From the NCBI GenBank assembly GCA_030689795.1, contig JAUYEO010000201.1, positions 1 through 10,828 on the forward strand: a DNA stretch of 10,828 nucleotides, in the 5' to 3' direction. Position 1 is the first letter of the stretch. Each line of letters starts with the position of its first letter. Position numbers and translations under genes: made by a program. The stretch comes from Desulfobacterales bacterium (lineage in GTDB: Bacteria > Desulfobacterota > Desulfobacteria > Desulfobacterales > RPRI01). The notes under the pieces are model-generated. The model did not search any database, was not told the DNA's origin, and was given only the letters and a program-made list of their open reading frames with translations. Shown here piece after piece: positions 1-6,546 of this stretch.

Positions 1-1697
1 TCGGCAAATCCGGCAATGCAGTCAAGGCCGGCGATAAATCCGGCTGCATGCTGAATGGCCGGATTATGTTTTGCGGCATTTTCCCTTATCCCGCAAAACA
101 GCTCGTATTCAAGAGCGTTTTTTCTCTCCCCGGAGCTTAAAACATCCATTTCATACTGCTTAAGTTCATCCGTAATGTACCGCTCCGCATTAACAAGGGT
201 CTGCTTCCTGATGTAACGGGGCGGAACAAGTTTTGCCTGTGATTTTGGAACCTCTATGTAATATCCGAAAACCTTGTTATACCTGACCTTCAGGAAATTA
301 ATTTTCGTCTCTTCCCTCTCCCTCGCTTCAAGCTCCGCAAGAAGGCTCCTTCCTTCTTTCCCTGATCTGATAAGGTTATCGAGCTCAGCGTTATAACCGC
401 TTTTAATCAATCCGCCTTCGTTTATCACAGGCGGGGCATCTTCCCTTACCGCCTTATCAATGAGATCCGCAAGGAGAGACAACTCCTCCAGATCCGGATT
501 CCATTTAAAGAAACCGGCCTTAAAATGCAGAATGCCGGCTCTTATTGAAGGAAGGGCAAAAAGTGAATTTTTAAGAGCGACAAGATCCCTTGCATTGGAA
601 TGCCCCATTACTATTTTACTGCCGAGGCGCTCCAGATCGTAAACGGATTTCAGACTTTCCCTTATGCTTCTTCTTGCCTGCACGTCGTTTTTTGCCTCGT
701 CAACAGCATCAAGCCGGGAAATTATCTCATCCCTGTCGAGAAGCGGATATCCAAGCCATCTTCTCATGAGCCTTCCGCCCATCGGTGTAATCGTTCGGTC
801 GAGAACAGCAAGAAGGGTTCCCTGCCTTGAACCTGTCCGTAAATTTTTCAGTATTTCAAGATTCCTGCAGCTTGTTTCATCTATAAGAAGGTATTTGTCG
901 ATGGTATATGTTTCTATCGATAAAAAATGCTCCGCGCTTTGCTTCTGAGTTTCGCGCAGATAAAATACCAGAGCCCCTGCAGCACAAACCCCTGCCTTCA
1001 TATCTTCGCATCCGAAACCCTCAAGTGATACGGTTTTAAACAACCCGGTAAGCCTTTCCCTGCATCTTTTATGCTCAAAGTTTACGTCATCCAGATATGT
1101 TATGGCCTTCCCTTTCAGGGCATCGGCTATCCCGGAAAAGAAGGAATCGCTTTTTGACGATTCGGGCAAAAGAATCTCGCTCGGAGCAATTCTCAAAATC
1201 TCTTCAGAAAGTTCCGATGATCCGGCAGTCTCGGTCAGCCTGAACAATCCTGTTGAAACATCGAGGCAGGAAAGGCCCGCGCGATTCAAATGCCGGGCTA
1301 TTGAAAGGATATAATTGTTTGATTTTTCGTCGAGGAGTTCATCTTCAATAATCATTCCGGGAGTAATAACCCGCACAACATCCCGGTTGACAAGGCCCTT
1401 TGCTTCGGCCGGATCTTCTTTCTGATCGCAAATTGCCACTTTAAAGCCGTTATTTATCAGTTTTGCAATATAGCCTTTTACCGCCCTGTGTGGAACTCCG
1501 CACATGGGGACAGGGAATTCATCTTTCTTGTTTCTTGAGGTCAGGGTGATTTCAAGAATCCGGGATGCAATCTCAGCATCCTCAAAGAACATCTCGTAGA
1601 AATCACCCATTCTGTACAAAAGAATCGCATCGGGGTATCTGCTTTTAATCGAGAGATACTGCTTCATCATGGGGGTGGTGTTTGGATGAGGGTTCAA
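1..1697 (-). CDS. mutS: DNA mismatch repair protein MutS, N-terminal 565 codons (C-terminus outside window)
   Basis: MutS recognises base mismatches and small loops in newly replicated DNA and recruits MutL. The reading frame is open to the window edge. It begins with a TPMMKQYL stretch and the mismatch-recognition motif GDFYEMFFEDAE; Phe33 and Glu35 align with E. coli Phe36 and Glu38, which stack on and contact the mispaired base. Connector-domain sequence follows (KVAICDQKEDP, VVRVITPGM), then the core lever (CRNLEILKNLRTGSRQGTLL, TPMGGRLMRRWL) and the clamp (NKVFGYYIEVPKSQA, RKQTLVNAERYI). Roughly domains I-IV are present; the Walker ATPase and C-terminal region lie beyond position 1. I chose a TTG start at 1695-1697, 2 bp after the LapA-like stop, because it gives the usual short leader before TPMM. 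The ATG at 1668-1670 is the alternative and would leave almost no leader. Identification is firm; the start is uncertain. Confidence 0.96.
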   Translation of the reverse strand, partial: MNPHPNTTPMMKQYLSIKSRYPDAILLYRMGDFYEMFFEDAEIASRILEITLTSRNKKDEFPVPMCGVPHRAVKGYIAKLINNGFKVAICDQKEDPAEAKGLVNRDVVRVITPGMIIEDELLDEKSNNYILSIARHLNRAGLSCLDVSTGLFRLTETAGSSELSEEILRIAPSEILLPESSKSDSFFSGIADALKGKAITYLDDVNFEHKRCRERLTGLFKTVSLEGFGCEDMKAGVCAAGALVFYLRETQKQSAEHFLSIETYTIDKYLLIDETSCRNLEILKNLRTGSRQGTLLAVLDRTITPMGGRLMRRWLGYPLLDRDEIISRLDAVDEAKNDVQARRSIRESLKSVYDLERLGSKIVMGHSNARDLVALKNSLFALPSIRAGILHFKAGFFKWNPDLEELSLLADLIDKAVREDAPPVINEGGLIKSGYNAELDNLIRSGKEGRSLLAELEAREREETKINFLKVRYNKVFGYYIEVPKSQAKLVPPRYIRKQTLVNAERYITDELKQYEMDVLSSGERKNALEYELFCGIRENAAKHNPAIQHAAGFIAGLDCIAGFA

Positions 1698-1699
1698 AT

Positions 1700-2044
1700 C
1701 TATTCTTTTTGTTCGGAAGAGAACTTTTTTTTGAGTGAAATAACTTCACTTTTGAGTTCCGCTATCTTCTCAATATTTGAATCTATGGTATAATTTAAGC
1801 CCTTGATTTCTCCGTTAAGCCTGAAGCGTTCAAAGAGGGCGAAGACATATGAAACAAGAAGACCGGCAAAAAAGCTGATGAGCAATATGATGCCCGTCGG
1901 CAATTCAGGAGTGCTGTACGTCTTTATGAAAAAAAGATTTAAGCTGAAACTTTTTTTTGCCAGAAGAAAATCCATGTTCTGCAAAACGAAAAGTCCGATG
2001 ATTCCGGCAATAATCAAAATAAGAATAAATTTGAGTTTATTCAT
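1700..2044 (-). CDS. LapA-domain (DUF1049-like) inner membrane protein
   Basis: A 114-residue membrane protein with the LapA/YciS layout. A first transmembrane helix (about residues 4-22, FILILIIAGIIGLFVLQN) is followed by a periplasmic segment and a second helix (about 50-70, PTGIILLISFFAGLLVSYVF). A charged cytoplasmic tail with coiled-coil character then runs to the end (IEKIAELKSEVISLKKKF). In E. coli, LapA works with LapB/YciM in controlling lipopolysaccharide synthesis; no LapB is seen next to it here, although a large TPR protein lies about 4.5 kb upstream in the same strand run. The ATG is supported by CGGAG placed 6 nt upstream. Its stop is 2 bp before the proposed mutS start, so the two are probably co-transcribed. 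The family call rests on topology and length, with limited motif support. Confidence 0.75.
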   Translation of the reverse strand: MNKLKFILILIIAGIIGLFVLQNMDFLLAKKSFSLNLFFIKTYSTPELPTGIILLISFFAGLLVSYVFALFERFRLNGEIKGLNYTIDSNIEKIAELKSEVISLKKKFSSEQKE

Positions 2045-2080
2045 CTTTAACTCCGTTTTTTAAGGCTTAAAACTTTAATT

Positions 2081-2151
2081 TTTAAAGATTCCCCCCCGCA
2101 AGTCCGCCGCGGCGGACCTTCGGCGGTGATTGCGCTCGCTATTTCGGTTCA
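2081..2151 (-). repeat. Dispersed hairpin repeat, copy 1 (carries the HIT stop codon)
   Basis: Read on the minus strand this begins TGAACCGAAATAGCGAGCG, continues CAATCACCGC, then has a perfect 16-bp palindrome (GTCCGCCGCGGCGGAC, 2102-2117), a G-run and AATCTTTAAAAA. The same ends, with a different hairpin in the middle, occur at 9191-9242. The left 27 bases of the two copies differ by one base (T versus C). The HIT reading frame enters this copy, takes its last codons from it (Glu-Pro-Lys) and stops at the repeat's TAG. No T-run follows the stem, so it is not a typical intrinsic terminator. Confidence 0.75.
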
Positions 2152-2612
2152 AAGTGCGGTTTTAAATTGTTGTATGTCGCCTTCAAATGCTCCGGAATAA
2201 CCCGGAGATCGGCAAATACGGCAAGAGCGTTCGTATCGCCGAACCATCTGGGCACTATATGAAAGTGAAGATGCTCTTCAATTCCCGCACCGGCGACTTT
2301 TCCAAGATTCAACCCTACATTGAATCCGTCGGGCTTCATGACAAGCTTCAATATACCGATGGATTTTTCAACCAGCTCCAGCAAATCCACCTTTTCATTT
2401 TTGCCCAGCCCGCTTAAAGTCGAAAGATGCCTTACCGGCGCAATAAGAAGATGTCCGTTGATATAGGGAAACTTGTTCATCACAACCATGCTCAGTTCAC
2501 CTTTGAACAGAGTCAGGTCGTCGTTTTTAGATAAAGCATTGCAGAAAATGCATCCTTCATCTTTTTTGTCCAGAATATACTCAATACGCCACGGCGCCCA
2601 CATCGTCTTCAT
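2139..2612 (-). CDS. HIT-family nucleotide hydrolase/transferase (Ap4A phosphorylase-like)
   Basis: A 157-residue histidine-triad protein. The active-site motif HLHFHIV is at residues 114-120; by family rule the middle histidine (His116) is the nucleophile that takes the nucleotidyl group. Other family marks are an N-terminal WAPWRIEYI, a CIFC pair at 21-24 that may hold zinc, NKFPYINGHLLIAPVRH at 46-62, and GFNVGLNLG at 96-104. The WAPWR start and CxxC are typical of the longer bacterial HIT branch that acts on diadenosine polyphosphates or related nucleotides; the true substrate cannot be read from sequence. The ATG has only a distant GGAG (11 nt away). The upstream leader is formed by a long palindromic repeat, and the last three residues and the stop come from another repeat, so both edges of this gene have been altered by repeat sequence. 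Confidence 0.9.
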   Translation of the reverse strand: MKTMWAPWRIEYILDKKDEGCIFCNALSKNDDLTLFKGELSMVVMNKFPYINGHLLIAPVRHLSTLSGLGKNEKVDLLELVEKSIGILKLVMKPDGFNVGLNLGKVAGAGIEEHLHFHIVPRWFGDTNALAVFADLRVIPEHLKATYNNLKPHFEPK

Positions 2613-2631
2613 ATCAGATACTGCTCCATCT

Positions 2632-2807
2632 GACGGCTTCGTAAAAAATCATTCTGCGGTGTTGCGCTTCATCTTTCGTCATTACAGCGTACTAATATGT
2701 ACGCTTCATTCCTCAAGATTCGCGCGCCTTGCATAATGAACTTTTTACTTTGCCGTCTGAACTTTGCTTTTTTTACGAACACAACAACTTTGACGGCTTC
2801 AAGTAAA
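2632..2807. repeat. Long imperfect palindrome (2632-2757) with a trailing third arm
   Basis: The block 2632-2757 starts with GACGGCTTCGTAAAAAATC and ends with ACTTTTTACTTTGCCGTC, so its ends form an imperfect inverted repeat (GACGGC, three bases, GTAAAAA, then TCATT and TGC on both arms). At the centre is GCGTACTAATATGTACGC (about 2687-2704), another inverted repeat. A third GACGGCTTC with AAGTAAA lies at 2792-2807 and could pair with the GCCGTC at 2752. No open reading frame of note is inside. It fills most of the 249-bp gap between the UPF0280 and HIT genes and ends 20 bp before the HIT ATG. It has the form of a non-autonomous palindromic element; from memory, similar sequences are frequent between genes in Desulfobacterota, but this was not checked. 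Confidence 0.7.
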
Positions 2808-2861
2808 CTCAATTAGTTAAAATCTTAACCTCATAATTCTCAAAACTCAACTCTTTTTTCT

Positions 2862-3596
2862 TCAGAGAGAAACGACCTCCACATCTCCCCAGAATCCGGC
2901 ATTCTCCCCGATTATAACAACGATTCCCATCACACCTTCAATCGTTTTTCCGAAGTCAATGGCATCCTGGATATCTTTTTTCCCCTTTACCCGGTTTCCT
3001 ACGGCAGTTGCCGCAGCATCCGCAAGCGGGCATGAACCCGATACAATGCACACTGCATCGGCCTTGCCGAAGCTGAGCGAGTGTCCCACGGTTCCGGATG
3101 AGGTGCATACGGCTACAGGTTTGTCACGGGAGTCAATACGCAAACCCATCTTAAGGCTTAAGGAAGAACCGGCGGCATATACGCCGACAGTAAGTAACCT
3201 GTTTGTTTTAAAAAAGATATCACCCCCGTTTTCAACCACAACTTCGTCCGTATACGACAGAAGGTCCATACCGACAAATTCCGCTACAGCGCCTGCTACT
3301 GCAGCCATCGGACCAACCCCGGCTTTATTGCCGGCATGTATCATGCCTGCTACTATCTGCGGGGCAAAATCGTCAAGATGCCAGGGGACAAGCGTCTTTA
3401 GAAATTCAGGATAGATGGCGATATATTTTTCTATAAAACCCCTGTGTTTCAGAATCAGGTCACGCGTAACTTTTTGAAGCGGCCTTGAGGCATGAACCTG
3501 CAGATCCGTCTCCTGCACAATGACATTAAACGGTACCAGATCGTCAATGCCGACAGAATTCCGGTAAGTTCTCTTCTCATATCCCTTATCACCCAT
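2862..3596 (-). CDS. UPF0280 family protein (ApbE-superfamily fold)
   Basis: A 244-residue protein matching the UPF0280 family, which shares the fold of ApbE flavin transferases; its function is not established. Visible marks are YRNSVGIDDLVPFNVIVQET near the N-terminus (11-30), the glycine-rich GVGPMAAVAGA (93-103), VENGGDIF (121-128, the counterpart of the ApbE N-x-GGD loop), TSSGTVGHSLSFGKADA (165-181) and ADAAATAVGN (192-201). These last segments correspond to ApbE's nucleotide- and metal-binding parts. It has no signal peptide, unlike many ApbE proteins, so it is probably cytoplasmic. Whether it binds FAD or transfers FMN is unknown. The ribosome binding site is weak; the ATG was chosen because the N-terminal length fits the family. 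It is separated from its neighbours by repeats on both sides. Confidence 0.88.
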   Translation of the reverse strand: MGDKGYEKRTYRNSVGIDDLVPFNVIVQETDLQVHASRPLQKVTRDLILKHRGFIEKYIAIYPEFLKTLVPWHLDDFAPQIVAGMIHAGNKAGVGPMAAVAGAVAEFVGMDLLSYTDEVVVENGGDIFFKTNRLLTVGVYAAGSSLSLKMGLRIDSRDKPVAVCTSSGTVGHSLSFGKADAVCIVSGSCPLADAAATAVGNRVKGKKDIQDAIDFGKTIEGVMGIVVIIGENAGFWGDVEVVSL

Positions 3597-3622
3597 AAAA
3601 TCTTTTTATTTTCCCCTGTTGC

Positions 3623-3698
3623 CGTATTGAGAGCTTTGCATAACTATCTTAATGGGTTGGCACCCTCAGATGTTAGTTATGCAAAGGTTTCGTATTGA
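3623..3698. repeat. 60-bp inverted-repeat element, copy A, with flanking 8-bp direct repeats
   Basis: The 13-bp arms CTTTGCATAACTA (3634-3646) and TAGTTATGCAAAG (3674-3686) are exact inverted copies around a 27-base centre containing GGCACCC and TCAGATGTTA. The stretch 3631-3690 lies between two copies of CGTATTGA (3623-3630 and 3691-3698), as expected for a target duplication. A second member of the family is at 9469-9544. The element occupies the 108-bp gap between the dGTPase-family and UPF0280 genes. Next to it are the palindromes ATTGATATCAAT (3694-3705) and CCTGTTACAGTAACAGG (3709-3725); the latter is in the last codons of the dGTPase gene. Confidence 0.7.
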
Positions 3699-3704
3699 TA
3701 TCAA

Positions 3705-4880
3705 TCAGCCTGTTACAGTAACAGGCCTCAATTTTTCGGGACACTGGCTCAAAAAATACCTGTCGGTCATCCCTGCTATAAAATCCCTTACTATCTCCTC
3801 TTTTCTGTGATTTTCAGTATAATCTCCGGAAATCTCTTTCAGGAAACTTGTAAAGATAACTGATTCCATCATTTCTTTCTCTATATCGGAAAGATATCTT
3901 TCAAAAAGAATCCTGAAAAGTTTCCTTATTACGGATGTATGTTTTTTAATTTCAGGATTCAGATAAATCCTCTCCAGATTAAATGCTTTCAGGCACTTTA
4001 ACGCTTCCGAAACTTCAGGACTGAAAGCTATATGAATATTCTGAAAACTGTTTTTAATTATATCCGTTACCAGGTTGTATATTATGGTCCCGTTGGTATT
4101 TCCGAGCACCTTAACGGCTTCTTCCGGGAGATCGGTTCTTTTTATCACATTAAGCCTTATGGCATCTTCAATATCACGACCGATATAGCTTATCGTATCC
4201 GCCATGCGTACAACACATCCTTCAAGCGTCATGGGAATAAGTTTTATGCCGGGATCGTTTTTTTTCATGACGATTTCCTGCCCGAGTTTTTCAAACGTCT
4301 TACCTCTTTCAGGCTGCAGGCTCCGGTTGTGGATTTCACCGTCATGGCACAAAATTCCGTCAAGGGTCTGTAATGAAAGATTCCATCCCTTTCCTTTCCG
4401 CTCTACTTTGTCAAGAAACTGGACACTTTGAACATTATGGAGGAAAAATCCGATTCCGCTCTCACTGCAAAGCTCCGACAGGAATCTTTCGCCGTCATGC
4501 CCGAAGGGGGTATGGCCGATATCATGGCCGAGAGAGATGGCTTCTATCAGATCCTCATTCAATCCGAGGAAACGGCCTATTGTTCTTGCTATCTTCGAAA
4601 CAAGTTGAACATGAAGTACCCTGTGTGTTACATGATCATTCTTGATCAGATAAAAAACCTGCGTCTTGTCAATGTACCTTGTATATGCAAGCGAATATAG
4701 TATCCGGTCGACATCGAGAGAAAATTCCTGACGGTACCCGAGATCCCTTTTCTCCTCATATTCACGGCGCATGCAACCTGAGCTTAAAACCGCAAGGGGA
4801 GAAAAATTCTCTTCTTCTCTTTTGTTCAAAGCCATTTTTATCAAATCGAGAGCGCTTTCTTCATATTTCGCCATTTTCAA
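3705..4880 (-). CDS. HD-domain dGTPase-family triphosphohydrolase-like protein
   Basis: A 391-residue protein of the dGTPase (Dgt-like) HD superfamily, whose members cleave dNTPs to deoxynucleoside and triphosphate with a metal held by H...HD...D. Here the set reads: KTQVFYLIKNDHVTHRVLH (His90 as first ligand), LGHDIGHTPFGHDGE (His119-Asp120, and His128) and VRMADTISYIGRDIEDAI (Asp228). The KTQVF and HTPFGHDGE strings are typical of the family, so activity is plausible; the preferred nucleotide is not readable. It would act in the cytoplasm on nucleotide pools. The start is a TTG at 4878-4880 with GGAG 7 nt before it; an ATG two codons later has a 13-nt spacing and is less favoured. The gene overlaps the end of the ATP-grasp gene by 20 bp, suggesting coupled translation. 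Confidence 0.88.
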   Translation of the reverse strand: MKMAKYEESALDLIKMALNKREEENFSPLAVLSSGCMRREYEEKRDLGYRQEFSLDVDRILYSLAYTRYIDKTQVFYLIKNDHVTHRVLHVQLVSKIARTIGRFLGLNEDLIEAISLGHDIGHTPFGHDGERFLSELCSESGIGFFLHNVQSVQFLDKVERKGKGWNLSLQTLDGILCHDGEIHNRSLQPERGKTFEKLGQEIVMKKNDPGIKLIPMTLEGCVVRMADTISYIGRDIEDAIRLNVIKRTDLPEEAVKVLGNTNGTIIYNLVTDIIKNSFQNIHIAFSPEVSEALKCLKAFNLERIYLNPEIKKHTSVIRKLFRILFERYLSDIEKEMMESVIFTSFLKEISGDYTENHRKEEIVRDFIAGMTDRYFLSQCPEKLRPVTVTG

Positions 4881-5634
4881 TCATCTTCTCCATAAGTTTT
4901 ATATAATCTATCCCGGCCGCCCTGAAACCTTCCTTCCCGTATTTCATGTTGGCTTCAATAACATAAAACTTCCCGTTATGTTCGCATATATCAATCCCGA
5001 CATCATCCCATCCGCATGAAAGAGCCGTATAAACGGCAAGATCAACGGCGCCCTGCGGAACCGAATCAAGCTTTATTCTTCCACCGGCCGCAACATTGCA
5101 CTTAAATTCACCCTCTCCGGCAATGCGCCAGTATGCGTGAACAGCTTTCCTTCCAATAACGACGACACGCAAGTCACGGCCGACAGGGAGATACTCCTGA
5201 ATGTAAGCGGTTTTTGTGAGCAGGCAGTACTCTTCAAGCTCATCTTTATTTCCGATAAGAAAAACGCCTCTCCCCATTGACGACCCTCTCGGAATCTTTC
5301 CGATAAAAGGGAATTTGAAATATTTTAAAATGTTTTTTTTCTGCCTTGTTCCGAAAAAAGACCTTGTAACCGGATGAGGAATGCCTGCGAGCTGAAAAAG
5401 AGCCGTCTGTTTTATCTTGTCCTGAACATATTTATACGTCTGTCGGCTCGGAAACGTCTTTTTACTCACAGAATCAAAGAGATCGGAATAAAAAGTGGAG
5501 GGATAGTATATCTTTCCGGCCTCTCTTATAAGAGCGGCTTCATCAGGAGAATAGTCGGAAAAATTAGGTTTGACACCCAGAGTGACGACATTTTTGCAAT
5601 CTTTAAGCCTTGATTCCAATGCAATAACAGGCAT
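4861..5634 (-). CDS. RimK-like ATP-grasp ligase
   Basis: A 257-residue ATP-grasp enzyme of the RimK/glutathione-synthase type. Such enzymes join a carboxylate to an amine or thiol by way of an acyl phosphate. Positions from the chosen start: glycine-rich ATP loop PRGSSMGRGVF (115-125), IQEYLPVGRDLRVVVIG (145-161), EGEFKCNVAAGG (174-185, compare RimK EGDFRSNLHRGG), and GIDICEHNGKFYVIEAN (213-229). In the last segment Asp215, Glu227 and Asn229 fit the magnesium ligands. After it the usual N-x-S-P-G string is replaced by NMKYGKEGF. The substrate is unknown. The start at 5632-5634 has AAGGAC upstream; an in-frame ATG ten codons earlier (5662-5664) follows low-complexity repeat sequence and has no clear ribosome site. 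It overlaps the downstream dGTPase-family gene by 20 bp, so the two products may share a pathway. Confidence 0.87.
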   Translation of the reverse strand: MPVIALESRLKDCKNVVTLGVKPNFSDYSPDEAALIREAGKIYYPSTFYSDLFDSVSKKTFPSRQTYKYVQDKIKQTALFQLAGIPHPVTRSFFGTRQKKNILKYFKFPFIGKIPRGSSMGRGVFLIGNKDELEEYCLLTKTAYIQEYLPVGRDLRVVVIGRKAVHAYWRIAGEGEFKCNVAAGGRIKLDSVPQGAVDLAVYTALSCGWDDVGIDICEHNGKFYVIEANMKYGKEGFRAAGIDYIKLMEKMIENGEI

Positions 5635-5742
5635 TATACACCGTCCTTCGTCCCCCGGTTTCATGGCATATGGTTCTTCGTTCGTGGATCGTTTTACGCC
5701 TCGCTACCCCTGCTATTCACTATCCGCCATTCACTATTCACT
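5635..5742 (-). repeat. Heptad tandem repeat and simple-sequence spacer at the end of the LolB-like gene
   Basis: On the minus strand 5742-5715 reads as four 7-base units: AGTGAAT, AGTGAAT, GGCGGAT, AGTGAAT. The first unit contains the last Ser-Glu codons of the lipoprotein gene, and its TAG stop (5734-5736) is formed across the unit boundary, directly followed by an in-frame TGA. The rest of the spacer to the ATP-grasp start contains ACGAACGAAGAACC, a second purine-rich near-repeat. No promoter could be assigned with confidence. Confidence 0.6.
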
Positions 5743-6540
5743 GTTCTTTTCCGGAGGATTCAATATAAAAGCCGACCGGGATACCGGCACATCCGCCCAG
5801 TACCTCTCGATATCTATCATCAGATAATCGCCGGCATCATTTGAAACGACAAGCCTCGAGGGAATATGATATTCTTCTACCTTCTTTTCCCCCTCAAAAG
5901 CCGCCCTGTAAACGAGATCTCCCCCCGTGCCGAATATCTCAACCCCTGCGACATCCTGACAATCCCTGCCAAAATATATTTTCTCGGCAATTCCGGTCCA
6001 TTTTTTCTTTAAAACAAGAATGCACCTTCCGTTTTCAGCACCGGCAACAGCCGCTGAATCGAATTCATAAACAGGCACTCTTCCGGACAGAAGCAGAATA
6101 ACATCTTTTATCTTAACCGGCACAGAGATAAAGTCTTCCAGGCCGGCATTATCCGAATGTTTTTTATAAAATGTATTATCGGCATGTGAAACAAAATAGA
6201 TCCATTCCCCGTCGGCAGCAAGGCTTGCTATGGGCCGGCCCAGGATATCGCGCAATACCAGGGAAATTTTATTCTTATTCTCCGCAACCCATGCAATATC
6301 TGCCGAAATTAACTCCCTGTTTTTGCCGGAAAAAGTCATGCGCCCGGTCCCTTTAAATGTTTTTATATTACGGTTTTTGTCCTTGAGCGCAGATAAAAGC
6401 CTCCCCGCCTCCGGTTCGAAGGAATCAGGGGTTTGAACAGGGCCAAAAATATTTATTGTTATTTTATCCGAAAAGCCGGCACAGGACGAGATATACAGAA
6501 CTGAACACAGTAGAAGGAAAATACGAACGGATCTATTCAT
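5734..6540 (-). CDS. LolB/LolA-like outer membrane lipoprotein
   Basis: A 268-residue predicted lipoprotein. The signal peptide MNRSVRIFLLLCSVLYISSC ends in a fair lipobox (ISSC, Cys20). The residue at +2 is Ala, which favours outer-membrane sorting under the E. coli rule. The body is a mix of beta strands with the LolA/LolB-like pattern: IKTFKGTGRMTFSG near residue 60, a strand pair around DIAWVAENKNKISLVLRDILGRPIASLAADGEWIYFVS, and later EYHIPSRLVVSNDAGDYLMIDIERYW. It probably binds lipid or a lipoprotein acyl chain in a half-barrel. It starts 6 bp after the TPR gene; in Pseudomonas a TPR gene also sits next to lolB, which supports the assignment. No single residue proves LolB function. A DUF4292-type lipoprotein of unknown role is the main alternative. 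Confidence 0.75.
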   Translation of the reverse strand: MNRSVRIFLLLCSVLYISSCAGFSDKITINIFGPVQTPDSFEPEAGRLLSALKDKNRNIKTFKGTGRMTFSGKNRELISADIAWVAENKNKISLVLRDILGRPIASLAADGEWIYFVSHADNTFYKKHSDNAGLEDFISVPVKIKDVILLLSGRVPVYEFDSAAVAGAENGRCILVLKKKWTGIAEKIYFGRDCQDVAGVEIFGTGGDLVYRAAFEGEKKVEEYHIPSRLVVSNDAGDYLMIDIERYWADVPVSRSAFILNPPEKNSE

Positions 6541-6546
6541 ATCATA

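Noticed and set aside
460..1314. Plus-strand open frames in the first 1.4 kb.
   Set aside because: They lie opposite the continuous MutS reading frame and show no domain character.
2102..2117. GC-rich perfect palindrome as an intrinsic terminator after the HIT gene.
   Set aside because: No T-run follows on the minus strand; a G-run and AATCTTTAAAAA follow, and the stem belongs to a dispersed repeat.
2959..3414. Plus-strand open frame of 151 codons opposite the UPF0280 gene.
   Set aside because: The opposite strand encodes a clear family protein; this frame has low-complexity Ala/Ser/Pro content and no ribosome site.
3709..3725. CCTGTTACAGTAACAGG as an operator or terminator.
   Set aside because: It is within the last codons of the dGTPase-family gene, has a one-base loop, and no T-run follows it.
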